Source: Candidatus Saccharimonadales bacterium | GTDB lineage: Bacteria; Patescibacteriota; Saccharimonadia; Saccharimonadales; Saccharimonadaceae | Direction: 5' to 3' | DNA length: 64,000 nucleotides | Assembly (NCBI GenBank): GCA_035317825.1 | Contig: DATHGB010000010.1 | Location: 1-64,000 of the forward strand | Shown: piece after piece, positions 50,712 to 58,465 of the stretch | How the letters are laid out: the number at the start of each line of letters is the position of its first letter | Numbering within the stretch: position 1 is the stretch's first letter | Made by a program: the position numbers and the translations under genes | Notes under the pieces: generated by a model | The model's input: the letters and a program-made list of their open reading frames with translations, nothing else | Told to the model about the DNA's origin: nothing | Databases searched by the model: none

Positions 50712-50749
50712 CAAGAAAAATACAGTCCATATGGACTGTATTTTTCTTG
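50712..50749. terminator. Terminator of tRNA-Ser(TGA), 17-bp stem
   Basis: CAAGAAAAATACAGTCC pairs with GGACTGTATTTTTCTTG around ATAT. It begins inside the tRNA 3' CCA, like the one at 47468-47509. Confidence 0.85.
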
Positions 50750-50837
50750 GCGGAGAGAGCGAGATTCGAACTCGCGGAACCGTTGCCGGCTCGACAGTTT
50801 TCAAGACTGTTCCCTTCAACCACTCGGGCACCTCTCC
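50748..50837 (-). tRNA. tRNA-Ser(TGA)
   Basis: 90 nt with encoded CCA. Anticodon loop CTTGAAAA with anticodon TGA reading UCA/UCG, long variable arm, GAGTTCGAATCTC T-arm. Last of the four serine isoacceptors found in this window. Confidence 0.95.
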
Positions 50838-50868
50838 AGCACGCCCCATAATAACAGATACCAGACCG

Positions 50869-51469
50869 TTAGTCGAGGGGTAGTAAGAGCACGGATTCAC
50901 GGACGCCATTGTCTTTAACGCGTGCACCGTACTTCAGCATCACACCCGTCGTTACGATATTATTTATCAATAGGTAAGGTACATACGAGTCGATAGTGCC
51001 GCTTACACCATGCCTATGCGCGAAATATTTTACTGATAAAACGTGTGGTCGCATCCTCATTGTCCGATGTGAGAAGCGACTGTTGGAATTGCTACAACGA
51101 TTGTACCCTTGGGAGTTCTTCCACATGGTCCAGGAGCAAATCACCAAGTACTTTATAGCCATCCTGGGCATTTTGGAACTTATATGTGCCTATAGGTCGT
51201 TGCAATACGCCTGATCCTCCCCAAATACGCCGAGCTCAGTTATAGGGTACGCGGTACGAATTACAGATACCAGACCTACTCGCAAGACCTCCACGTGCCA
51301 AGCAGTTTAAAAAATCCTCATATCCGATGTTATATTTACAATTATCGCATAAAAGAGTGCCCATTGTATCATACCTACAACAGTGGTGTGGAGCCAGGCA
51401 GGAGAGAAGAGCGTTTATCATTGTACTTTTTACGTTTTGCTCATTTGCTGTGTTGATTATACTGTACAT
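50869..51469 (-). pseudogene. comF: comF pseudogene (competence/phosphoribosyltransferase-like)
   Basis: Remnants of one ComF protein are spread over shifted frames. The N-terminal zinc finger is in the first frame (SCLAPHHCC...LLCDNCKYNI) to a TGA at about 51238; LQRPIGTYKFQNAQDGYKVLG and LLLDHVEELP continue in the same frame past that TGA; VVAIPTVASHIGQ lies in another frame ending in TGA; and the phosphoribosyltransferase block (YVPYLLINNIVTTGVMLKYG) and C-terminus ESVLLLPLD in a third, from about 51060 to 50869. Several frameshifts and stops make function unlikely. ComF normally acts in DNA uptake with a comE-type system. Confidence 0.8.
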
Positions 51470-51528
51470 GTTGGTTATAATTGAAGAGACTATTTGTCAA
51501 TAGAGCCTAGAGAAAAGTGGAGGATATC

Positions 51529-52002
51529 ATGGCCCGTAAACAAAATGACGATCTTTTGATCGAAGATGAGCTGGCCGCCGCGTTTTTAAACGACGACGAC
51601 CTAGCACAGCAGGACGCTCCTGCCGCCGCACCCGTTGTGGATGACAGTAGTTGGGAAGAGGATGATTCAGCAGACTTTCCTGGCCAACTAGCAGTGGACG
51701 TATATGAAACTGAGGACAAATTACTTGTTAAAGCCCGCACGGCTGGCGTTAACAAAGAAGATCTTGATGTAAGCATAAGTGACGGTATCCTAACGATTAG
51801 CGGCACGCTATCGAGCGGAGACGACACCGATGCGACCAACTGGCACATTCAAGAATGCTACTGGGGCGAATTTAGCCGCACGTTAGCACTTCCCGTAGCC
51901 GTCAAAGAAGATGAAGTAGGAGCTGTCCTAAAAGACGGTGTCCTAACAATCAGCTTTGGTAAGATCAAACAAGAACAAGCCAAGAAAATTACTATCCAGT
52001 AA
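51529..52002 (+). CDS. Small heat-shock protein Hsp20/alpha-crystallin
   Basis: 157 residues from the ATG at 51529, 5 nt after GGAGG. An acidic N-terminal extension of about 55 residues, then an alpha-crystallin domain: LAVDVYETEDKLLVKARTAG, EDLDVSISDGILTISG, the conserved YWGEFSRTLALPVAV and VLKDGVLTISFGKI. It holds unfolded proteins against aggregation in heat or other stress. TATAAT occurs at about 51475-51480 as a promoter. A perfect terminator follows. Confidence 0.92.
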   Translation: MARKQNDDLLIEDELAAAFLNDDDLAQQDAPAAAPVVDDSSWEEDDSADFPGQLAVDVYETEDKLLVKARTAGVNKEDLDVSISDGILTISGTLSSGDDTDATNWHIQECYWGEFSRTLALPVAVKEDEVGAVLKDGVLTISFGKIKQEQAKKITIQ

Positions 52003-52012
52003 TTCATCTAGT

Positions 52013-52047
52013 ATTAAAAATAGCCCTAGCGAGAGGGCTATTTTTAA
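52013..52047 (+). terminator. Terminator of hsp20
   Basis: ATTAAAAATAGCCCT / AGGGCTATTTTTAAT, 15-bp stem with a 5-6-nt loop. Bidirectional in form. Confidence 0.9.
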
Positions 52048-52079
52048 TTGTCGAAACAAGGGGAAGTACATTTGCAATA

Positions 52080-52111
52080 AAATAGCACCCTGGTTTCCCA
52101 GGGTGCTATTT
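52080..52111 (-). terminator. Terminator of the VirB2-like operon
   Basis: AAATAGCACCCTGG / CCAGGGTGCTATTT, 14-bp stem with TTTC loop, placed after the last VirB2-like gene on the reverse strand. Reverse-strand T-tract (TTTATTG) follows. Confidence 0.85.
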
Positions 52112-52137
52112 ACGTAGATTCAAACTCTAGGTATCTA

Positions 52138-52572
52138 TTAAGCTGCAGAAGCGCTAAAGCTTGTGATAACGAAGTTGACAAGTGCAAAGGCCAGAATAGC
52201 CACAACAATACCGACAACCGCGTAAAGAATAGTATTCTTGGCGCTTGTAACGGCAGCACTGTCACCACCTGATATAACGTAGCGAATACCACCGATGATC
52301 AGCATGATGACTGAAATAGCACCAATGATGAACAGAAGAACGTTGGTAACGATCTTAAAGACACCGGTTGGTCCAAAAAGATCTGTCTGTTGATCCTCAG
52401 TCTTGGCACATCCAGCACCACCGGCAATTCCACCAGAGGGGTCGGTAGTACAATCGGCGGCCTGCGCCTGTACAGCCGGAGAACTAATGACACCACCCGC
52501 AAAACTAACACCAAGTGCAAGTACAGGGACGATCAACAAGCTCTGTAGACTTTTCTTAATAATACTTTTCAT
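52138..52572 (-). CDS. VirB2/TrbC-like pilin paralogue
   Basis: 144 residues. Signal-like helix ending AQA-A at about residue 38, a short Cys-containing spacer (CTTDPSGGIAGGAGCAK), then two helices with LLFIIGAISVIMLIIGG and IRYVISGGDSAAVTSAKNT. It is the last gene of the reverse-strand array 54565 to 52138 and closest to the paralogue at 49553 in the core motif. An AAAGGA Shine-Dalgarno precedes the ATG. Likely pilus or channel subunit of the T4SS. Confidence 0.8.
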   Translation of the reverse strand: MKSIIKKSLQSLLIVPVLALGVSFAGGVISSPAVQAQAADCTTDPSGGIAGGAGCAKTEDQQTDLFGPTGVFKIVTNVLLFIIGAISVIMLIIGGIRYVISGGDSAAVTSAKNTILYAVVGIVVAILAFALVNFVITSFSASAA

Positions 52573-52642
52573 TGTTTTTCCTTTCTTAGGATTACTCTAC
52601 CTATTTTATAGCAGATGCAACCTGTTTTGTTAAGAGTTTTGC

Positions 52643-53029
52643 TTAATTAAACGCGTCGAGGACAAAGTTAACGATGGAATAAGACAGAATAGCAATAACG
52701 AGCCCCACAACCGCATATAAAATCGTATTTTTCGCACTTGTCATAGCGCTAGAATCACCGTTCGAGGTGGTGTAGCGGATACCCCCAATAACAATCATGA
52801 CTACTGCAATTGCGCCTAAAACATATAACAAAATATTAACGATGGTCTTGATACGAGCGCCGAGATCTGTTGCGCCCTTACCACCCACATCATTAGAACC
52901 TTGCTGGATACACGCTTTAGGGTTTGCGCAGGCTGCTGCATAGGCCGTACTACCCTGAAATACTTGTACGGCGCCGGCAAGTGCGAAAACCGAGAACAGC
53001 GACAGTAATCCTAATTTTATTTTCTTCAT
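52643..53029 (-). CDS. VirB2/TrbC-like pilin paralogue
   Basis: 128 residues: signal-like N-terminus (LGLLSLFSVFALAGAVQVF), a Cys pair (CANPKAC), and the shared two-helix core with IGGIRYTTSNGDSSAMTSAK and NTILYAVVGLVIAILSYSIV. Pilus or pore subunit inferred from family. A Shine-Dalgarno (AAGGAG) lies just before the ATG. Neighbours on both sides are paralogues. The stop lies about 70 nt before the next paralogue's start, the largest gap in the array. Confidence 0.8.
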   Translation of the reverse strand: MKKIKLGLLSLFSVFALAGAVQVFQGSTAYAAACANPKACIQQGSNDVGGKGATDLGARIKTIVNILLYVLGAIAVVMIVIGGIRYTTSNGDSSAMTSAKNTILYAVVGLVIAILSYSIVNFVLDAFN

Positions 53030-53052
53030 TTTCTTTCTCCTTATTTAACCTA

Positions 53053-53424
53053 TTAAAACCACTCTAATACAAAGTTGACAATTGAGTACGACAGAATAGC
53101 GACAACTAGCCCTACGACAGAGTATACAATAGTATCCTTTGCTGATTTGATCCCACTCGAATCACCTTGGGAAGTCGTATAACGGACGCCACCGATGATA
53201 ATCATGATAATTGAGATCATTCCCAGGGCAGTCAAAAGAAGATTGATAACAATCTTTATCATAGGTGTCGCATTATCTTTTTGCGACTTACATACGGCCG
53301 CTGTTGAGTTTCCGGCACACGAATCGAATACATTAACAGCCAGTGCCGGTGCAGCCGGTAACGTCATCGCACCAACGCCAGTAACGATTGCGAACGCTAA
53401 AATTAATTGTTTTATTTTTTTCAT
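53053..53424 (-). CDS. VirB2/TrbC-like pilin paralogue
   Basis: 123 residues. Signal-like segment (ILAFAIVTGVGAMTLPAAPALA) with an A-L-A end, a Cys pair (CAGNSTAAVC) and the core IGGVRYTTSQGDSSGIKSAK then DTIVYSVVGLVVAILSYSIV. The sequence is closest to the paralogue at 52643 of all seven, consistent with tandem duplication. Its ATG directly follows the TAA of the gene upstream in the transcript. Confidence 0.8.
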   Translation of the reverse strand: MKKIKQLILAFAIVTGVGAMTLPAAPALAVNVFDSCAGNSTAAVCKSQKDNATPMIKIVINLLLTALGMISIIMIIIGGVRYTTSQGDSSGIKSAKDTIVYSVVGLVVAILSYSIVNFVLEWF

Positions 53425-53727
53425 TTAAAATCTCCCTATCACGAATTGTGTTATCACGAATGCCATCATAATCACCACAAGCCCAATGACGGCACCAACG
53501 ATCATATCTTTAGCGCGGGTTATTTTAGCTTGTTCACCTTGTGATACGGAATACATAATACCGGCAATAATAATGACAAGGACAGCAATAATACCCGCCC
53601 ATATGTACACGGTATTCAGAACTGCCTGAAGAGCCGTGTCTGCGTTTTTAACAGGATTCTTAAGTCCGATCTGGTTAGGATCGATCTTGCCATTGGCGGC
53701 CAACAGGTAAAAAAGCATCGTTTTCAT
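53425..53727 (-). CDS. VirB2/TrbC-like pilin paralogue, short divergent form
   Basis: 100 residues without an obvious signal peptide (starts MKTMLFYLLAANGKIDPNQIG). The core is recognisable but changed: IIAGIMYSVSQGEQAKITRA and DMIVGAVIGLVVIMMAFVI. Its ATG overlaps the stop of the upstream gene by 4 nt, so translation is coupled. The lack of a Cys pair and a short N-terminus suggest a specialised role, such as an assembly-limiting subunit; this is inference. Confidence 0.75.
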   Translation of the reverse strand: MKTMLFYLLAANGKIDPNQIGLKNPVKNADTALQAVLNTVYIWAGIIAVLVIIIAGIMYSVSQGEQAKITRAKDMIVGAVIGLVVIMMAFVITQFVIGRF

Positions 53728-54155
53728 TTAAGCGTTCCTGCAACGACGTTAACGATTGCCACCGAGAAAATCGAAATAACAAGTCCGATAATCGCATTCA
53801 GGATCGTCGTTCGGGCTTTTGCAACCGTATCCGGTGTTCCCGTACCCGTCAAAAACTTAAATCCACCAATGATAATAAAGACAACGGCTATATATCCGAC
53901 AAGCTGAAGCATTAGTTCGATGACGTTAAGGACAATAGTCCAGATAAACTTAGAGATTCCCCCTGAGTCGTTTGGATTTTTAATCGTACAGTCCGCATTT
54001 TGAATGCCCTTGTACCAGGCAGGGAAGGTCAAAAGGCGATCACTACATGCGGCAACCGTTGTTTGCGGCAACGCGACGGTCATCGTTGCGCCACCAAGTG
54101 TCGCTACGAATAGTAACGCGGCACTCCAGTTTCGTATTTTTTGCATCATACTCAT
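53724..54155 (-). CDS. VirB2/TrbC-like pilin paralogue
   Basis: 143 residues. Signal-like part (ALLFVATLGGATMTVALPQTTVA), Cys in CSDRLLTFPAWYKG and NADCTI, then a core with VAVVFIIIGGFKF-like helix (LVGYIAVVFIIIGGFKFL) and TTILNAIIGLVISIFSVAIV. The loop after IGG differs from the TSGGD type. It is translationally coupled to the next gene by a 4-nt overlap. Pilin role inferred. Confidence 0.78.
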   Translation of the reverse strand: MSMMQKIRNWSAALLFVATLGGATMTVALPQTTVAACSDRLLTFPAWYKGIQNADCTIKNPNDSGGISKFIWTIVLNVIELMLQLVGYIAVVFIIIGGFKFLTGTGTPDTVAKARTTILNAIIGLVISIFSVAIVNVVAGTLK

Positions 54156-54160
54156 ATCCT

Positions 54161-54565
54161 TTAGTTAAATACTCCGCCAGGTACCAGAAAGTTAAGAAAC
54201 ACGTACATCAGTCCAAACGCTGCTATACCGATCACCACATTCGTAATAACGGTAATGGCTTTTTTTGTTTGTTCTGCTTTGTCACCGGCACTTGCGTATA
54301 AGATTGACCCGTATACGATACCCCCGACAGCCAATATGCCGACTCCGGCAGTCATAATGTTTAGGACGATCAGGAGAACACCCCAAACGGCACTATCCTC
54401 TGCTTTAGTAGCGCCTTTTTTTTGTGGGCAACTGATAATTGATGTTGTAACGCCTCCACAAGAAGAAGTAGCAGCGTTTGCAGTCGCTGGTGCTCCGACC
54501 AAAGCACCAGTGCCCAACACAAGGCCAAATATGAGGAAACTTATTTTTTGTTTTATATGATTCAT
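54161..54565 (-). CDS. VirB2/TrbC-like pilin paralogue, first gene of the array
   Basis: 134 residues. Signal-like N-terminus (FLIFGLVLGTGALVGAPATANA), a Cys pair (CGGVTTSIISC) and two helices around VGGIVYGSILYASAGDKAEQ, KAITVITNVVIGIAAFGLMY. It is the most diverged of the set but fits the same layout. It heads the reverse-strand array that ends at the terminator 52080-52111. It is divergent from the VirB6-like gene at 54697; the 131 nt between hold both promoters. Confidence 0.75.
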   Translation of the reverse strand: MNHIKQKISFLIFGLVLGTGALVGAPATANAATSSCGGVTTSIISCPQKKGATKAEDSAVWGVLLIVLNIMTAGVGILAVGGIVYGSILYASAGDKAEQTKKAITVITNVVIGIAAFGLMYVFLNFLVPGGVFN

Positions 54566-54658
54566 GTCTACCTATAAAATACGATAAAACCACTACAAGG
54601 GCAAGTATTTCGCCAAATAAAGCTGTCAAAAATACAGTGTTTTAACATTTGCTTTTAC

Positions 54659-54687
54659 TTGACTTTTAATCTGTAAAGTGGTAGGAT
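54659..54687 (+). promoter_or_regulatory. Promoter of the VirB6-like gene
   Basis: TTGACT -35 and TAGGAT -10 (54682-54687) with a 17-nt spacer. The -10 ends 9 nt before the ATG, so transcription starts at or just before the start codon (leaderless). Confidence 0.75.
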
Positions 54688-54696
54688 AGCAGAGTT

Positions 54697-57429
54697 ATGT
54701 GGGATCTGCGTATTGCACATCCGTTCAGTAAATTTTCGGGACGGAAAATCTTGACATGTGTCGCTGTACTTTTAGTGACGTGTTTTCTGTACATTTTTGT
54801 CGCGGCGCCAACAGCTCACGCAGCAGACGCCCAATGGAGCGGCGACTCTATCACTTACGGTGGCCAGCAGTATACAAAAATAGATAGAAGCAACAGTGCA
54901 TATAGCACCACGCTACCCGGAGCGGTACAATACCTCTACTTGGAAACCCCGCTCTCAAGCGCTGGCACCGGGCTTCACACAGCGCATGTCATTTACTTTG
55001 CAGACGGAGTTGACCCCCCGAAAGCCACTACCGCAAACTACATTACCTACAATTATGTCGCCCCAAGTACGTACAACCAGGCAACTGCTGCCAAAGCTAT
55101 TAGCTTAACGGTTCAGCCGCCAGCAGAAACAACAAACCCCGGAACATCTTCATGTAAAATGGACCGTGACACGCCTGGATTAAGCTGGGTCATCTGTCCA
55201 GTTACGAACACTTTGGCAAACGCAATGGACTCACTCTACGGGATACTGAGTAGCTTCCTGACCGTCAGGCCCGTACAGACCAATCAAGAAAACGCACTCT
55301 ACCGCGCATGGTCTATCATGCGTAACTTTGCCAATGTCGCATTCGTGATTGGGTTTTTGATTATTATTTACTCGCAAATATCAAACATCGGGCTTACAAA
55401 CTATGGGATCAAGAAAATGTTACCGCGACTTATCATCGCGGCAATCTTGGTGAACATATCCTATTGGATCTGTGCTATTGCTATCGATATCTCTAATATT
55501 GCCGGGTACTCTATCCAGGACATATTCATTGGTATCCGTAATAGTATTGTCGGGACTGAAGGGAATGGATGGGTTGAAGGCAGCGGTGTTGTTGGGTCTA
55601 TATCCTGGAAATCCATTGCAGCCATAGTATTATCCGGAGGCATAGCCGGTGGCATTGGGATAGCCGCGCTCTTGGTTAACCCAGGTTCAATCTTTATGTT
55701 GTTGCCTATCCTACTGGGTGTTATCACCGCTGCGCTTATCGCCCTATTAGTGCTTGCAGCCCGCCAGGCAATTATTACTATCCTGGTCATCGTTGCGCCT
55801 TTGGCATTCGTGGCCTATTTATTACCAAATACTGAAAAGTATTTTGAAAAATGGCGTGAATTATTTACAACAATGCTTGTTATGTTCCCGATTTTCTCGA
55901 TTATATTTGGAGGGTCACAACTTGCTGGAACGGCAATTATTCAGAATGCCGATTCTATTATTACTGTCATCCTAGGAATGGGTGTCCAGGTAGCGCCGGT
56001 AGTTATTACGCCACTTATTGTTCGATTTAGCGGATCGCTACTCGGCAAGATTGCCGGCATGGTTAACAACCCGAACAAAGGTCTTATCGATCGCACCCGC
56101 AAATGGGCAGGTGAAAGAGGCGACCAGTACACTTCTAAGGTTATGGGTAACCGTGACAATAAATATAACGACGTATTTAGCCGGACTGGACGACGCATAC
56201 GCCAAGGCCAACGCTTCCGCGAGGAGCTGAAAAAATCCAACGATGCGGCAGCGGACAATATTTTCCATGGATCAGAGGGCAAAAAGGGCTATGGCAGGAT
56301 TGACGAGATTAACCGTGGGCTTGAACAAGATAAGCAAATTATTGAACACAAACACGATAAACACTGGAACGACACTGTTAGCGTCAATGCCAAACTGCTT
56401 GAAAAAGAATTACAGGTTCGTTTAACAGGCGACCAGGCCGAGCAGGCCAAGAAGCACTTGGATACAATATATACCGAAGCGCAATATGGAGCCCGGCCCG
56501 CAGCGTTCAACTCCCTTGGCCGCAATATTTCACCGTCAATGGTCGACATCATTAATAATACTCAGGATACTGCTTTAGAAATTACCCGCGAAGCCCTTCG
56601 CAAGCAAAATGCCGACAGGGCACTCAGTAGCATGCAACACAAAGATATCAAAGAAAGCGACGCCGACCAACAAGTACGCATCGGTGGTGTCCGTGGCGAA
56701 CTTGGCGCGAACAGCGCGGTTGCGTATGCTATTAGCGAAGAACGTAAAGCTTTTGGCCAGGGATCTGCAGAGAGCTCAGAATTGTGGCGGCACTTCAACC
56801 CGGATTCTAAGGAACTTCAGAAGTTTATCAAAGGCGAGGCCATCACGTTGGAGGACGACACTGGAACTAGCCGTACCTTCAAGGCTGACGACATGTATGC
56901 CCGCGATGCAGCCATTGAGATGCAGATCACCGAAGGTCCCGTTAAATATGCTATCGAAATCGGAAGCATGTCTGGTGGGGAACTGTACGACTACCGAACC
57001 ACGGTTGCATCTGCCTGGGCTAAAGCCGGCTTAAGCAGGAAGACAAGCTTCGCGGGTGGAACTGTTCTAGATCAGATAAAATCCGGGTATTTCACATCTC
57101 CTGATAAGTTCACCAAGGGCGCCGCTCAGGATGCTATCGCCAAAGGTAAGATCGCACCTGACGTATTAGCTGACATCGACGTAGACGCAGTCCAAACATA
57201 TGTCGAGGCGGCACTTGCTGCTCATGACGGTAACACGATGCATATGGACGCCGAACTACGCGGACACATCGAAGCCCAGGTTCAAGGCTTTAGTAACCAC
57301 GCGTGGAGAGCCCTTAATGATCCTCTTTATAAGGGTCGCATTAAAGACAATGTTCGCCACCAACTTCAAACGCTTTTGGACACAGTTCCAGAAAACGTAA
57401 CGCCCGAGGAAAAAGCCAGGTTCTCTTAA
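54697..57429 (+). CDS. VirB6/TrbL-like T4SS channel protein with large cytoplasmic domain
   Basis: 910 residues. Signal or first helix near residues 18-42, an outside domain of about 160 residues, then about eight helices from residue 205 to 450, starting MRNFANVAFVIGFLIII and IKKMLPRLIIAAILVNISYW. This resembles VirB6/TrbL inner-membrane channel subunits. The last 450 residues are hydrophilic, helical and charged, predicted cytoplasmic, without recognised domains. It is paralogous to 59691-62447 in the membrane part. It is separated from that by two unrelated genes. Confidence 0.8.
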   Translation: MWDLRIAHPFSKFSGRKILTCVAVLLVTCFLYIFVAAPTAHAADAQWSGDSITYGGQQYTKIDRSNSAYSTTLPGAVQYLYLETPLSSAGTGLHTAHVIYFADGVDPPKATTANYITYNYVAPSTYNQATAAKAISLTVQPPAETTNPGTSSCKMDRDTPGLSWVICPVTNTLANAMDSLYGILSSFLTVRPVQTNQENALYRAWSIMRNFANVAFVIGFLIIIYSQISNIGLTNYGIKKMLPRLIIAAILVNISYWICAIAIDISNIAGYSIQDIFIGIRNSIVGTEGNGWVEGSGVVGSISWKSIAAIVLSGGIAGGIGIAALLVNPGSIFMLLPILLGVITAALIALLVLAARQAIITILVIVAPLAFVAYLLPNTEKYFEKWRELFTTMLVMFPIFSIIFGGSQLAGTAIIQNADSIITVILGMGVQVAPVVITPLIVRFSGSLLGKIAGMVNNPNKGLIDRTRKWAGERGDQYTSKVMGNRDNKYNDVFSRTGRRIRQGQRFREELKKSNDAAADNIFHGSEGKKGYGRIDEINRGLEQDKQIIEHKHDKHWNDTVSVNAKLLEKELQVRLTGDQAEQAKKHLDTIYTEAQYGARPAAFNSLGRNISPSMVDIINNTQDTALEITREALRKQNADRALSSMQHKDIKESDADQQVRIGGVRGELGANSAVAYAISEERKAFGQGSAESSELWRHFNPDSKELQKFIKGEAITLEDDTGTSRTFKADDMYARDAAIEMQITEGPVKYAIEIGSMSGGELYDYRTTVASAWAKAGLSRKTSFAGGTVLDQIKSGYFTSPDKFTKGAAQDAIAKGKIAPDVLADIDVDAVQTYVEAALAAHDGNTMHMDAELRGHIEAQVQGFSNHAWRALNDPLYKGRIKDNVRHQLQTLLDTVPENVTPEEKARFS

Positions 57430-57471
57430 TCCCTTGGTAGGGCCATTGCTTTATATCTAATAAAATAGTAT

Positions 57472-57505
57472 AATAACCTTGCTTACACCCGTGAGCAAGG
57501 TTATT
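57472..57505. terminator. Terminator after the VirB6-like gene
   Basis: AATAACCTTGCT / AGCAAGGTTATT, 12-bp stem with a 10-nt loop, followed by CGTTTATT. TATAAT at 57470-57475 overlaps its start and may be the -10 of the next gene. Confidence 0.65.
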
Positions 57506-57546
57506 CGTTTATTCGAACAACCCCTTAACAAGACAGAGGAGTCCTG

Positions 57547-58161
57547 GTGGCCACTTCCAGTGATTGGCCTCCTCCTATCGACGACAAAGACGATACGGCG
57601 GAGAATGCACGTAAAGTCCTCCTAGAGAGGATATGCGAGAGAATCAGGGAAGTTGAAGCGCAGGGCGCAAAGCAATTCTTGCTTCCTTGGCACAAGAGAG
57701 CTGACTGGGTCGATCTCGTGCGTGTCTACCCACGTGGAGCTCGCCAGATTGACGAGGCAGCCTTTTTCCGCCTGAACTACGAGATCGCCGAGGCGACCGG
57801 ATACGGCTGCATCGACCTTCTGAAGGGATGTGCTGTTCAGATTCAGTCTGACGACGAACAGCGCGAAGGGGCAGAAAAGATGATCGTCCGATTTATTCGT
57901 GACGGGATTCTGCATATCAAGGACGGGGACTGGGCTGAATACCCGGGACTCACCGGCAAGACCGACCTTCAGGGTCTCTACATCTACGACGAGAAGGATC
58001 GCGGCGACAAAGCAAGACTACGGAGGAATTTCCCCAGTGGATGCCCCCTGATTAGCGATTCCAGGATCGTAGCTGCGGTCCTCGCCGACAAAGGCGTAAA
58101 GAAGTGGAGGCCGGGTTGGATCATCGATCCGACACGAAACTACGCCGCTCGCTCGAAGTAA
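57547..58161 (+). CDS. Hypothetical protein, GC-richer cassette gene
   Basis: 204 residues, not recognised. GTG start behind GAGGAG. Soluble, mixed helix and strand, with several Trp and Asp/Arg (HKRADWVDLVRVYPRGARQI, DGDWAEYPGLTG). No signal peptide, membrane segment or catalytic motif. Third codon positions are GC-rich against the neighbouring VirB6 genes and the gene has its own flanking hairpins, so it is probably a single-gene insertion inside the T4SS locus. Function unknown. Confidence 0.68.
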   Translation: MATSSDWPPPIDDKDDTAENARKVLLERICERIREVEAQGAKQFLLPWHKRADWVDLVRVYPRGARQIDEAAFFRLNYEIAEATGYGCIDLLKGCAVQIQSDDEQREGAEKMIVRFIRDGILHIKDGDWAEYPGLTGKTDLQGLYIYDEKDRGDKARLRRNFPSGCPLISDSRIVAAVLADKGVKKWRPGWIIDPTRNYAARSK

Positions 58162-58465
58162 GGCTCGCTACACACACCCCGCAAGGTGATGAGTGCAGAA
58201 GAGTCTCACCGCTCCTCTGTCCTCATCACCAGAATAGTGAATTCACTTCACTCGTCTGGTGATGATAAACAATATTTTAGATAATTAAGCTAGGTTAAGC
58301 AGTTTATATTGCTCTAGATGTTACATTTTTTATGTGTAACATAAACACTACATCTGGTGTCTTGACTTTAATACCGACCCCTTGCATTTTTTACACATAT
58401 GATGTATAGTAATGAGTATTAACAAACATGATTAAGTGCCGTCGTCGCACAAAGGAAACCCAAGT
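58162..58465. other. 304-nt gap with hairpins and a promoter
   Basis: Contains the competing repeats at 58185-58265 and, before the next gene, a promoter TTGCAT - 17 nt - TATAGT (about 58384-58412). No frame with a plausible start was found elsewhere in it. Confidence 0.5.
58185..58265. repeat. Three-arm mutually exclusive hairpin
   Basis: Arm 1 GGTGATGAG (58185-58193) can pair with arm 2 CTCATCACC (58222-58230). Arm 2 extended (TCATCACCAGA, 58223-58233) can instead pair with arm 3 TCTGGTGATGA (58255-58265). Thus the middle arm has two partners, an attenuator-like layout. Confidence 0.6.

Noticed and set aside
50869-51469. UGA recoding as glycine or another amino acid, suggested by in-frame TGA codons in the comF remnant
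   Set aside because: Frameshifts also interrupt the same region, and other genes use TGA as an ordinary stop (for example the end of the nadD-like gene at 45509). Standard code is kept.
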